DNA of 57,346 nt from IMG/VR virus record IMGVR_UViG_3300032297_000501, positions 1 through 57,346 of that record. One strand, written 5' to 3'. The notes below the pieces were generated by a model. The model was not told the origin of the DNA, ran no database searches, and saw only the letters and a list, made by a program, of their open reading frames with translations. Within the stretch, counting starts at the first letter, position 1. The number at the start of each line of letters is the position of its first letter. This DNA comes from a virus. The translations under genes and the position numbers were made by a program. Shown piece after piece: positions 41,416 through 49,955 of the stretch.

Positions 41416-44097
41416 ATGAGTTACGTAGATGCCTTCTATGATAAGGCAAAAGACTTTATTCGAGTAGTTGAGCGAGTCAACGGTAAAAGAATATTGATCG
41501 ATCACAGGCCCGAATATAATTTTTATATCGCAGATCCGCGTGGTACCCATCGCAGCATATATGGCGATCCTGTAAGTGAGATACGCTGTAAGAATGTCAA
41601 AGACTTCAGAAAAAACGTTGCTATCAACAGTCAATCTAAGAAGTTTGAAAGTGACATTAAACCTCTAAACAAAACTATTGCTAAACACTATAGCGGTGCT
41701 GATACACCAAAACTGCAAACAGCATTTTGGGATATTGAGGTTGACTTTGACCCTGAGCGCGGATATGCTAATCCGGAAGAAGCATTTATGCCTATTACTG
41801 CTATCGGTGTTTATCTCCAATGGCAAGAAGCTATGGTATGTTTAGCTGTACCACCTAAGACACTAAGTTGGGAGCAAGCGCAAGCAATTGCCAGCAGACT
41901 GCCCGAAGTTATTTTATTTCGCACAGAAAAGGAAATGCTTGAAACATTCCTTGTACTAATTGAAGATGCTGATATCCTAAGTGGTTGGAATAGTGAGGGT
42001 TATGATATTCCTTACACTATCAACCGAATCATTAAAGTATTAGGTAAGAATGAACTACGCAGACTATGCCTATGGGACCAAATGCCAACCGTGCGGGAGT
42101 ACGAAGCATATGGTAGTCAACGCCAAACATATGACTTAGTTGGTCGTGTACACTTGGACTACATGCAGTTGTACCGCAAGTATAACTATGAAGAACGTCA
42201 CAGTTATCGACTAGATTACATCGGTGAGATGGAGATCGGTGAACGCAAGGTTGCGTATGAAGGCAGTTTAGATCGCCTTTATAATCACGACTTTGAAAAG
42301 TTCTTAGAATATAACATTCAAGATACTGTACTGCTTAACAAGCTAGATAAGAAGCTACAGTTTATTGATTTAGCTAATACTATTGCCCACGATAACACTG
42401 TGCTACTGCCTACAACAATGGGCGCTGTTGCTACTACAGAACAGGCTATTATCAATGAAGCTCATCGCAGAGGATTTGTAGTACCTGATCGCAATAGAAG
42501 TGAGCGAGGCGATACGCAAGCCGCAGGTGCTTATGTGGCCTTCCCAAAGAAAGGCTACCATGATTGGGTGGGCAGTATGGACATCAACAGTCTATATCCT
42601 AGTGTGTTCCGGGCGCTAAACATGGCTGCTGAAACTATTGTTGGACAGCTACGGCCTGAGTACACCGAAGAAGAAATTAACAACAAGATCAAATTAGAGA
42701 AAGCTAGCTTTGCTGACGCTTGGTTAGGCAAATTTGGTACAAATGAGTTTGAGTTTGTAATAAACAAAGACGTTAATCATGTCATGAAGCTTGATATGGA
42801 AGATGGTGCTACTGTTGAAGTTACTGGTGCCGATGTGTATAACCTAATCTTTAACAGCGGCCAACCTTGGAATATTAGTGCTAACGGTACTATCTTTAAA
42901 ACTGACTTCCAAGGTATTGTTCCAGGTTTGCTAGAGCGTTGGTATGCTGAACGTAAAGAGCTACAAGCCAAAAAGAAAGAAGCAACCACAGACGAAGAAA
43001 AGGCGTTTTGGGACAAGCGACAGTTGGTTAAGAAGATTAACCTGAACAGTTTGTACGGTGCTATTCTTAATCCAGGTTGCCGCTTCTTCGATAAGCGCAT
43101 CGGTCAAAGTACAACGCTAACTGGTCGTCGCATTACACGGTTTATGGCAGGCAAGACTAACGAATTGCTCACTGGTAAGTTTGACCACGTAGGTGATTGT
43201 ATTATTTACGGCGACACTGACTCTGTATACTTTACTGCGGTTCCTGCACTTCCTCAAGGCAGTGAACTTGATCTAGACAGTGCTGTTAAACTATATGATC
43301 ATATCAGTGATACTGTTAGCGATGGTTTCCCTGGTTTCTTAAAAACAGAATTCAATGTTCCTTATGAAAACGGTAAGGTTCTAAAGGCAGGTCGTGAAGT
43401 AGTTGGCCGTTCCGGACTATTCATTACTAAAAAGCGTTACGCTATTAAGTGTCTAGATATCGAAGGTTACCAACCAGAAGGTGGTAAGCTCAAGATCATG
43501 GGCATGGAGATCAAGCGTAGTGACACGCCTGAATTTGTGCAGGACTTCCTAGAAGAGGTTCTCGATGATGCACTAAGTGGTGCAACTGAAAAAGAAGTTA
43601 TCACTAAGGTAAAAGAGTTTAAGAAGAACTTCCAAAGTTTAGATCCGTGGAAGAAAGGCATGCCCAAGCGTGTCAACAACTTAACTAATTACACCGAAAA
43701 ACTAAAGAGTACACGTAAGACAGAAAACATGAAACTGTTCAAACTAGAGTCTCTAAAAGATGAATCTAGCAATAATATGATTCCAGGTCACGTTCGAGCA
43801 AGTATAAACTGGAATGACATTAAAACTGCATTCGGCGACAATTACAGTATGACTATCATGGATGGTATGAAAGTTATTGTATGTCGCTTGAAGAATAATG
43901 CTATGGGTTATAGTAGCATTGCGTACCCTACCGATGAACTAAACCTACCGCAATGGTTCAAAGATCTACCATTTGACAATGAAGCAATGGAAGAAGCGGT
44001 ATTAGATAAGAAGGTAGAAAACGTTCTTGGGCAAATGGGTTGGGACTTGTCTCAAACCAAAGAAAGCGAAGCACTTAGTGAATTTTTTGATTTTTAA
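41416..44097 (+). CDS. 43: Family B replicative DNA polymerase (T4 gp43-like)
   Basis: 893 residues, almost the length of T4 gp43 (898). The 3'-5' exonuclease motif FWDIEVDFD, polymerase motif A SMDINSLYPS, motif B KKINLNSLYGAILNPG and motif C IYGDTDSVYF are all visible. The last residues (SEALSEFFDF) resemble the short C-terminal clamp-binding peptide of T4-type polymerases, matching the clamp encoded next. No obvious ribosome binding site; a purine-rich AGAGAAAG lies near the start. The preceding 66 bp gap shows no clear promoter. Confidence 0.95.
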   Translation: MSYVDAFYDKAKDFIRVVERVNGKRILIDHRPEYNFYIADPRGTHRSIYGDPVSEIRCKNVKDFRKNVAINSQSKKFESDIKPLNKTIAKHYSGADTPKLQTAFWDIEVDFDPERGYANPEEAFMPITAIGVYLQWQEAMVCLAVPPKTLSWEQAQAIASRLPEVILFRTEKEMLETFLVLIEDADILSGWNSEGYDIPYTINRIIKVLGKNELRRLCLWDQMPTVREYEAYGSQRQTYDLVGRVHLDYMQLYRKYNYEERHSYRLDYIGEMEIGERKVAYEGSLDRLYNHDFEKFLEYNIQDTVLLNKLDKKLQFIDLANTIAHDNTVLLPTTMGAVATTEQAIINEAHRRGFVVPDRNRSERGDTQAAGAYVAFPKKGYHDWVGSMDINSLYPSVFRALNMAAETIVGQLRPEYTEEEINNKIKLEKASFADAWLGKFGTNEFEFVINKDVNHVMKLDMEDGATVEVTGADVYNLIFNSGQPWNISANGTIFKTDFQGIVPGLLERWYAERKELQAKKKEATTDEEKAFWDKRQLVKKINLNSLYGAILNPGCRFFDKRIGQSTTLTGRRITRFMAGKTNELLTGKFDHVGDCIIYGDTDSVYFTAVPALPQGSELDLDSAVKLYDHISDTVSDGFPGFLKTEFNVPYENGKVLKAGREVVGRSGLFITKKRYAIKCLDIEGYQPEGGKLKIMGMEIKRSDTPEFVQDFLEEVLDDALSGATEKEVITKVKEFKKNFQSLDPWKKGMPKRVNNLTNYTEKLKSTRKTENMKLFKLESLKDESSNNMIPGHVRASINWNDIKTAFGDNYSMTIMDGMKVIVCRLKNNAMGYSSIAYPTDELNLPQWFKDLPFDNEAMEEAVLDKKVENVLGQMGWDLSQTKESEALSEFFDF

Positions 44098-44121
44098 TCT
44101 AAGAAAATGATAACAAAACAC

Positions 44122-44150
44122 TTGACTTTTCTAAATAACAATAGTATAAT
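44122..44150 (+). promoter_or_regulatory. Sigma70 promoter for the clamp gene
   Basis: TTGACT (44122-44127), 17 bp, TATAAT (44145-44150); short leader with TAGGAG ribosome binding site before the ATG at 44173. Confidence 0.8.
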
Positions 44151-44172
44151 ATCTAAAATATAGGAGCACTCT

Positions 44173-44928
44173 ATGGCAAATAATTATATCAAAGACACAT
44201 TAAAAGACATTATCAAGCACACACATAGCCTTGGCATTTATGAAATGGTAAAGGTCACTGGAACACTTGAGGAAACAAAAATTGAAACTGTTGACGCAAA
44301 TAAGACAGTAATTTTTAAAGGCAAGACAGTTAATCCTGTAGCAGACTTCGTTGATGCTACTGTTGGTCTGAGCCGTATGAGCGTACTTGACGGATATCTA
44401 AAGTATCCTGGTTTTGACAGCGAAGAAGCAACTGTTGCTGTAGTTTCGCAGAAGCGTAACGAAGTAGACATTCCAGTTGAAGTTAAGTTTGTAGCTAATG
44501 ACGGCACAGATGCTAACTATCGCTTTATGCTAGCAGATGTTGTTAATCAGCAGTTAAAGGACATTACATTTAAGGGTGCAGAGTTTGATATCAACATTGT
44601 GCCTACTGCAAAGAATCTTAAGGACCTTGGTTACTTTAACAGCGTTCTTGGCGCATATGAATCAACCTTTATGCCTAAGACAGATGGCGGTAAGTTATAT
44701 TTCCACATCGGTGACGGCGTAAGTGATCGTACAAAGATTCTCATTGCCGAAGGTGTTGACGGTGAAACTAAACATGAGTTCCGTTGGCCACTTGATATTG
44801 TACTAAAGATTTTACGCCTCGGTGATAGTGCCGGTATGGTTCTAAGTATTAATAACAAAGGTTTGCTACAAATTAAGGTAGATAGTGGCATGGGCGAATA
44901 CACTTACCTACTTCCAGCTAAAGGTTAA
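44173..44928 (+). CDS. 45: Sliding clamp (T4 gp45-like)
   Basis: 251 residues, acidic, with the alternating strand/helix pattern of a two-domain DNA clamp (MSVLDGYLKYPGFDSEE near the domain start; C-terminal LLQIKVDSGMGEYTYLLPAKG). T4 gp45 is 228 residues. It tethers the polymerase and, in T4, is also the mobile enhancer for late transcription, which may matter for the GATAAATA promoters here. Placed between the polymerase and dpdA-like genes, with its own consensus promoter. Confidence 0.82.
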   Translation: MANNYIKDTLKDIIKHTHSLGIYEMVKVTGTLEETKIETVDANKTVIFKGKTVNPVADFVDATVGLSRMSVLDGYLKYPGFDSEEATVAVVSQKRNEVDIPVEVKFVANDGTDANYRFMLADVVNQQLKDITFKGAEFDINIVPTAKNLKDLGYFNSVLGAYESTFMPKTDGGKLYFHIGDGVSDRTKILIAEGVDGETKHEFRWPLDIVLKILRLGDSAGMVLSINNKGLLQIKVDSGMGEYTYLLPAKG

Positions 44929-44931
44929 TTA

Positions 44932-46488
44932 ATGAAAGACTTAGGAAAACGTCAAAGCGACTATGCGGTATATTTGCCTGCTATCAGTAGCTTTTATACA
45001 AAGCAATTACAAAAAACATTAGCTAATCCAACCGAATGGCGTACTCCTCCGGGGTTTGAATTAGGTAATGCAGGGTTAGATTTTCTTAACCCAGAACACA
45101 GCTACTATCATTATCCTTACGGACTTTATTCCGCAGGCCACGCACACTTAGATACTACTAAGAGCGACAATGAAGAACCAATGGTTCAAAAGCGTAATAG
45201 GTCTGTAACAACTATCCTCGGTGACTCAGGCGGGTTCCAGGTTGCTAGTGGTGTGCTAAAACTAGATTGGTCTAATGCAAAAGATCCTGCAGATCCTAGC
45301 CGTATTGAGCTTTGTGAAAAGATCTTACGCTGGCTTGAGCATACAGCTGACTGGGCTATGACACTAGATATTCCAGGTTTTGCTGCCGTACCTCCATACA
45401 ACAAGAAGACTGGACTGACTAAGATCCAGGACACTATTGATATCAGTATGCTTAACCTAGATTACTTTGTACGCAATCGCGTACCAGGTAAAACTAAGTT
45501 TCTAAATGTGTTATCAGGTACTGATCAAAAGAGTGCCGATGACTGGTATGAAAGTGTTAAGCATTTTAGTGACCCTAAGTTTGTTGCTGCTAATTACGGT
45601 GACGCAGATCGCACACTAGAAGGCTATGCGTTCGCTGGTATTAACATGCGTAACATGCCAATCGCTCTTAAACGTATCTTAAAGCTACGTGAAGATGGCT
45701 TACTTGAGGACAAAGGATGGATTCACTTCCTTGGTACAGGTAAATTGAATTGGGCTTGCTATTTAACCAGTATTCAGCGTATGCTACGTAAGTATGACAG
45801 TCCAAACATAACAATCAGCTTTGATGCCGCTAGTCCGTTTGTTAATACAGCATACGGTCAATGTTACAGCTACAACTACTTTTCTCCAAAGCGTTTTGGT
45901 TATTTTATGAACCGTGCATTTGATAATCAACAGCTAAAGGGTAGTACATTACCAATGCCATTCAATGGTCCAATTATGGAACGTCTTGTAGCAGGCGATA
46001 TGTGTTGCATGGAAGAAGGCGACTTGGATCGTAATGGTAAAGCAAAGACTAAAGACAGTACAAGTTGGGACACACAAAGCTATCTTTACTATATGGCCCA
46101 TAGTGTGTTCAATCATATTACTGCGGTACAAGAAGCTAATCGTTTAGCTGATATGGAAAAGTATCGTGCTAATGTACATTACAGCGATTGGATCAATGAC
46201 AAAACAAATAAAGGTACAAACGAGTTTAGTCCGTATGTTCCTTATAGTGTTGTATACTTTGACAGCTTTGTTCAGGAAGTACTTGATCCTGCATGTCCTA
46301 ATCCTTATGAACTCATCGACAAGTACAGTAAATTCTTAGATGAAATCAGCTTTGGTAGCTATGCCACTGAAACACATCTAGATACTAGTTTCTTCGAAGA
46401 AGCATCAACTGCGGTACACGACGAAACTGTTAGTAGAGAAGATGAAATGCTTAGTCCTGCAATGATGGGAGACTTCGATGGAGAATAG
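44932..46488 (+). CDS. dpdA: DpdA-like 7-deazaguanine DNA transglycosylase (TGT superfamily)
   Basis: 518 residues. The TGT-type motif DSGGFQ (98-103) and the distal FDAASP (297-302, nucleophile-type Asp298) mark the tRNA-guanine transglycosylase fold; phage members of this branch (DpdA) exchange guanine in DNA for preQ0-derived bases. Bacterial TGT is about 370-390 residues and has a C-terminal zinc site that is not evident here, while DpdA is longer, supporting DpdA. Nearby queD-like, folE and queE genes supply the precursor. A host-tRNA target cannot be ruled out. Confidence 0.82.
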   Translation: MKDLGKRQSDYAVYLPAISSFYTKQLQKTLANPTEWRTPPGFELGNAGLDFLNPEHSYYHYPYGLYSAGHAHLDTTKSDNEEPMVQKRNRSVTTILGDSGGFQVASGVLKLDWSNAKDPADPSRIELCEKILRWLEHTADWAMTLDIPGFAAVPPYNKKTGLTKIQDTIDISMLNLDYFVRNRVPGKTKFLNVLSGTDQKSADDWYESVKHFSDPKFVAANYGDADRTLEGYAFAGINMRNMPIALKRILKLREDGLLEDKGWIHFLGTGKLNWACYLTSIQRMLRKYDSPNITISFDAASPFVNTAYGQCYSYNYFSPKRFGYFMNRAFDNQQLKGSTLPMPFNGPIMERLVAGDMCCMEEGDLDRNGKAKTKDSTSWDTQSYLYYMAHSVFNHITAVQEANRLADMEKYRANVHYSDWINDKTNKGTNEFSPYVPYSVVYFDSFVQEVLDPACPNPYELIDKYSKFLDEISFGSYATETHLDTSFFEEASTAVHDETVSREDEMLSPAMMGDFDGE

Positions 46489-46993
46489 AGACGGACATGA
46501 CAACGACACTAAGTTTTTTGTTGGTGTTGAGGTAGAGTATAGTCCTGCACACGGGCAGAGAACACTGTTTGTTGTAGGATTACAGCCCAAAGAAGAAATC
46601 TTAACTCGTGCGTTTAACAACAAATGCCCACATATCTATTTAGGTGCTAATCAAAGTTTTAATCCATCCAACGATGACTGGGATGCGTGGAATGAACTTA
46701 TTACTGGGTTACTGCAAGATGGCATTTGGGTTACACTAGATTTTGATAGTGATTACGCACAGCATCCTTGGTTCCACGACGGTGGTTGGTGTGAGTTTGA
46801 TAACTTCATCCCCATGATTAGTGTTAAAATACCCTATATTCGTTTATTCAATTATAATGCTACAATTAAAATTGACGATATTGGATTTAGGAAGTCTAAT
46901 CCCGGTGTTTGGTGCCATAGCTTGCACAACCTACAAAACAGAGAAAACTTCACCGACTGGTCTAAATACACTAGCGATGAAGTTATCTCTTGA
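46478..46993 (+). CDS. Unknown protein coupled to dpdA
   Basis: 171 residues overlapping the dpdA stop by 11 bp with GGGAG upstream. Contains KFFVGVEVEYSPAHGQRTLFVVG, CPHIYLGANQSFNP and SNPGVWCHSLHNLQ blocks with conserved-looking Asp, His, Cys and Trp. The strand pattern (VEVEY, LFVVG, VTLDFDSDY) suggests an enzyme-like fold, but I recognise no family. Constant coupling to dpdA suggests a partner in deazaguanine DNA modification, perhaps further processing the base. Confidence 0.72.
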   Translation: MENRDGHDNDTKFFVGVEVEYSPAHGQRTLFVVGLQPKEEILTRAFNNKCPHIYLGANQSFNPSNDDWDAWNELITGLLQDGIWVTLDFDSDYAQHPWFHDGGWCEFDNFIPMISVKIPYIRLFNYNATIKIDDIGFRKSNPGVWCHSLHNLQNRENFTDWSKYTSDEVIS

Positions 46994-47017
46994 CATACAC
47001 AAAAAGTGTAGTATATT
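46990..47017 (+). promoter_or_regulatory. Sigma70 promoter with near-leaderless start
   Basis: TTGACA (46990-46995), 16 bp, TATATT (47012-47017); predicted +1 at about 47024, ATG at 47028, so the leader is about four bases. Confidence 0.72.
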
Positions 47018-47027
47018 ATAAACTAAT

Positions 47028-47210
47028 ATGAATATAAAATTAGAATGTGATGACGATGGGGTAGTAGTACATACCACTTTAAAGATTGATAGTTTAGAAA
47101 CTGAACAAGAACTACAGGAAGTTTTTATGAAGTTTATTAAATTCATTCGCAAGTGTGGTGCTAAGTTTCCTGAAGAGTTAGAACAAATAGAGCAGGAGTT
47201 TAGAAAGTAA
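47028..47210 (+). CDS. Small unknown protein
   Basis: 60 residues; N-terminal beta-like KLECDDDGVVVHTTLKID and C-terminal amphipathic helix rich in Glu/Phe/Lys. Near-leaderless from the sigma70 promoter at 46990-47017. The stop overlaps the next ATG (TAATG). Unrecognised. Confidence 0.64.
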   Translation: MNIKLECDDDGVVVHTTLKIDSLETEQELQEVFMKFIKFIRKCGAKFPEELEQIEQEFRK

Positions 47211-47404
47211 TGGAAATAATAACTGACATTATAGTTGGCTTAGCCGCATTTGTTTTCTTTTCAATTCTAACTTGGTTCGTTTGGGAATCAAACAAATATA
47301 TTTCTGAAAGAAACCGTTTGAGAAAAGAAACAGGCAAATACTACGAACATGAGATTCACGAAGAAATTCTAAAGCGTTCTGCTGAAAGCAAGGATAAAAA
47401 ATGA
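47210..47404 (+). CDS. Small single-pass membrane protein
   Basis: 64 residues with one N-terminal membrane helix (about 4-25, DIIVGLAAFVFFSILTWFVW) and a charged cytoplasmic tail (RNRLRKETGKYYEHEIHEEI). Coupled on both sides (TAATG at its start; ATG of the queD-like gene overlapping its stop). Function unknown. Confidence 0.65.
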   Translation: MEIITDIIVGLAAFVFFSILTWFVWESNKYISERNRLRKETGKYYEHEIHEEILKRSAESKDKK

Positions 47405-47811
47405 AAACTATTTGGGTTACGTTTCAAAAAGAAGGTGTACATATGTACCCGGGGGCCGATACAGATCCTAAACTAGCCACAGGCAGTTGGGATGATGTAA
47501 GTTTTCTAGGTGTGCCACACAGGCACATCTTCCATTTCAAAGTATGGCTAGAAGTATTCCATGATGACAGAGATATTGAATTTATTCAGTTCAAGCGTTG
47601 GCTAGAACGGCAGTACAGCGAAGGCGTACTTGAATTGAATCATAAGAGTTGCGAAATGATCGCAGAAGATTTAGCAGTGGAGATTACTAACAAGTATCCT
47701 AACCGCTGGCTAAAGATTTCTGTAGCCGAAGATAACGAAAACGGCTGCGAAATTGATTTTCCTGTCAAACAACAAGACTGGCAGGTTGATGGTCCAACAT
47801 ATTTTAAATAA
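47401..47811 (+). CDS. queD: QueD-like (6-carboxy-tetrahydropterin synthase) T-fold protein
   Basis: 136 residues. The HRHIFHFKVWLEV segment has the His pattern of the QueD zinc site (bacterial LHGHSFxVxLEV), FIQFKRWLERQ is the D/F-x-x-K helix, SCEMIAEDLAVEI matches the N-P-T-A-E-N-L-A helix and ISVAEDNENGCEI matches VxVYETxxxGCxY. The spacing is shortened and the catalytic Cys/His/Glu set is not fully conventional, so this is a divergent T-fold enzyme. In the pathway it would make 6-carboxy-tetrahydropterin from the FolE product. Confidence 0.55.
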   Translation: MKTIWVTFQKEGVHMYPGADTDPKLATGSWDDVSFLGVPHRHIFHFKVWLEVFHDDRDIEFIQFKRWLERQYSEGVLELNHKSCEMIAEDLAVEITNKYPNRWLKISVAEDNENGCEIDFPVKQQDWQVDGPTYFK

Positions 47812-47823
47812 TAGGAGAAAAAC

Positions 47824-48012
47824 ATGACCGAGACACACTTAAAATTAAAGGCTCTTTTCGAAGAGTATGTTAAAGAATCAGATGCATTTGAAGTTAAGGG
47901 CGTAAAGGCAGCAGCCGCTCGCGCTCGTAAGGCACTAGGCGAAATTGGCAAGTTGTCAAAGGTTCGTCGTGCAGAAATTCAGGACAAGAAGAACGCTGCC
48001 AGCGCAGCCTAA
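47824..48012 (+). CDS. Small histone H1-like (Hc1-type) protein
   Basis: 62 residues, helical and basic at its centre (KAAAARARKALGEIGKLSKVRRAEIQDKKNAASAA). The pattern resembles small Hc1/histone-H1-like proteins common in T4-like marine phages, which probably bind DNA. An AGGAG ribosome binding site precedes it. Ala/Arg-rich codon choice (GCC, CGC) is less AT-rich than neighbours. DNA binding is inferred from composition only. Confidence 0.62.
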   Translation: MTETHLKLKALFEEYVKESDAFEVKGVKAAAARARKALGEIGKLSKVRRAEIQDKKNAASAA

Positions 48013-48023
48013 GGAGACCTATA

Positions 48024-48701
48024 ATGTCGTTTGATACAACCGTTAAGACAGCAAGTGATATTAATCTTGCAATGGCTCGTGTATATAATAACATGTTCTT
48101 TGCTGTGCTAACCAGTATGGTAGTAAGTTACTTTGTTGGCACATCACAAGAGCTACTACAATTTTTCTTCACGGGATTTATTAAGTGGATTGTAATTTTT
48201 GCACCGCTTGCATTTATCTTTGCTGTGCCAATTTTGCTCAACGCAGGTATTGGCCGTACAGGCAAGCAACTAGTACTGCATAGTTTTGCGGCACTAATGG
48301 GACTTAGTTTTGCTATCATTTTTGCTGTATACACAATGGGTAGTATCTTTAGTGCATTTATGGGTGCAGCCGTACTTTTTGGTACTATGAGCTTCTATGG
48401 CTACTTTACTAAAAAGGATCTTAACAGCATGGGAAGATTCATGTTTGTCGGACTAATTGCTATCATTATTGCTAGTATTATCAATATCTTTATTGGTAGT
48501 ACATTGTTCTCAATGGTGATCAGCGCACTAGCAATCATTATTTTCCTAGGACTAACTGCTTACGATACACAAAAGATTCGTGAGCAGATCATGTACGGCA
48601 ACTTTGACGACAGTGCCGAAATTTCAGGTGCGCTAACGCTGTACTTGGATTTCATTAACATCTTTTTATCATTGTTAAATCTGTTTGGTGACAGGAAGTA
48701 A
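48024..48701 (+). CDS. Bax inhibitor-1 family membrane protein (YccA/YbhL-like)
   Basis: 225 residues with about seven hydrophobic segments and the family C-terminal signature (FLGLTAYDTQKIREQIMYG ... GALTLYLDFINIFLSLLNL), including the conserved Asp pair region associated with the pH-sensitive channel. Bacterial relatives include YccA, which interacts with the membrane protease FtsH, and YbhL. An AAGGAGA ribosome binding site and promoter-less coupling follow the Hc1-like gene. A phage copy might protect phage proteins from FtsH or alter ion homeostasis; this is inference. Confidence 0.88.
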   Translation: MSFDTTVKTASDINLAMARVYNNMFFAVLTSMVVSYFVGTSQELLQFFFTGFIKWIVIFAPLAFIFAVPILLNAGIGRTGKQLVLHSFAALMGLSFAIIFAVYTMGSIFSAFMGAAVLFGTMSFYGYFTKKDLNSMGRFMFVGLIAIIIASIINIFIGSTLFSMVISALAIIIFLGLTAYDTQKIREQIMYGNFDDSAEISGALTLYLDFINIFLSLLNLFGDRK

Positions 48702-48702
48702 C

Positions 48703-48879
48703 ATGAACGATACACCCAAAAGTGCTGATGACAAAGCAGTGGTTCCTCAACCTGAAATAGTTGATCGTGCTACTGCTGATCGTCTAAATAACTACGCACA
48801 GAGTCTAGATGAACCTATTACTCATGTAGTAGATTACGGTGGTCTAGTTGATGGATCTAATAAAAAGAAAAAGCAATGA
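48703..48879 (+). CDS. Small unknown protein
   Basis: 58 residues from ATG 48703, supported by an AGGAAG ribosome binding site; an in-frame TTG at 48685 would overlap the BI-1 gene more. Polar, ending in a KKKK-type basic tail, with PEIVDRATADRLNNYAQSLDEP as a helical core. No recognised motif. Its stop overlaps the glycosyltransferase start (ATGA). Confidence 0.6.
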   Translation: MNDTPKSADDKAVVPQPEIVDRATADRLNNYAQSLDEPITHVVDYGGLVDGSNKKKKQ

Positions 48880-49955
48880 AAATCTTTTTAGTTGAATTGG
48901 AACCAGTTGAAACACGCTATACTGCACAGTGGAAGCAATTCCTGCCTGAGCAGATGCGAGCTGCCGGGCTTAATGTTGAAGTAATTGAAGGACCGAGTGA
49001 TGCGCCTCAGGATACTACTCCTGGGGCCTTCCTCAACTTTAGTGGCACTAACTATTGGAAAAGTGAACAGCTAAAAACTATTGCACAACTGTTCGCAGAC
49101 GGTAAAGTACAAGATGGCGATTACTTTTTGTACACCGATGCGTGGAACCCCACAGTACTACAACTCAAGTATATGAGCGAACTGTTAGGTGTTAAGGTAC
49201 GTATTGGTGGTATGTGGCATGCCGGTAGTTATGATCCTGCTGACTTCTTAGGGCGTCTAATTGGTAATGCACCTTGGGTACGTCATGCAGAGATGAGCAT
49301 GTACGAATGCTTTGACGATAACTTCTTTGCTACACAGTTTCACTTAGACCTGTTCCTTAATACATTTTGGAATGATGACAGAGATATTGATAGACAACTG
49401 CTACATAAAGTTCATCGTGTAGGTTGGCCTATGGAATATCTTGTTGGCAAGTTAAACGGATACAAGAACTTAACTAAAAAGAATCTTATTCTTTTCCCGC
49501 ATAGAATTGCGCCCGAGAAACAACTAGATATTTTTGAAGACTTAGCCAAACACCTACCACAGTATGACTTTGTGGTATGTCAGAATAAGAAACTAACCAA
49601 GCACGAATATCATACACTGTTAGGTCAGTCAAAGATGGTGTTTAGTGCTAACTTACAAGAAACACTTGGTATAAGTTGGTATGAAGGAATCGCAGTAGAT
49701 GCAATACCTATGGTACCAGATAGACTAAGTTATAGTGAAATGGCGCTTAATGAATTTAAGTATCCCAGTGACTGGACAATAAGCTATGAGTCGTATCTAC
49801 GACACAGAGAACAGGTTGTACAACATGTTGATTATTTAATGACAAATTATGATAACTTGAAACCAGTTATCCAAGAACAACGTAAAAAACTAGCAGATGA
49901 TTTCTTTAGTGGTAACGCACTTTATGATGTCGTCAGGAGAAACAATAATGGCTAA
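48876..49955 (+). CDS. Glycosyltransferase-like protein (GT-B fold)
   Basis: 359 residues. The C-terminal half has LFPHRIAPEKQLDIFEDLAKHLP (hinge and donor-domain start) and MVFSANLQETLGISWYEGIAVDAIPMVPDRLSY (the E-containing donor-binding region of GT4-type enzymes), while the N-terminal half (FLVELEPVETRYTAQWKQFLP) is the acceptor domain. Donor and acceptor are unknown. It is followed at once by a UDP-glucose-4-epimerase-like gene, so a UDP-galactose-type donor is a reasonable guess. Could glycosylate phage DNA, virion or host surface. Confidence 0.78.
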   Translation: MKIFLVELEPVETRYTAQWKQFLPEQMRAAGLNVEVIEGPSDAPQDTTPGAFLNFSGTNYWKSEQLKTIAQLFADGKVQDGDYFLYTDAWNPTVLQLKYMSELLGVKVRIGGMWHAGSYDPADFLGRLIGNAPWVRHAEMSMYECFDDNFFATQFHLDLFLNTFWNDDRDIDRQLLHKVHRVGWPMEYLVGKLNGYKNLTKKNLILFPHRIAPEKQLDIFEDLAKHLPQYDFVVCQNKKLTKHEYHTLLGQSKMVFSANLQETLGISWYEGIAVDAIPMVPDRLSYSEMALNEFKYPSDWTISYESYLRHREQVVQHVDYLMTNYDNLKPVIQEQRKKLADDFFSGNALYDVVRRNNNG

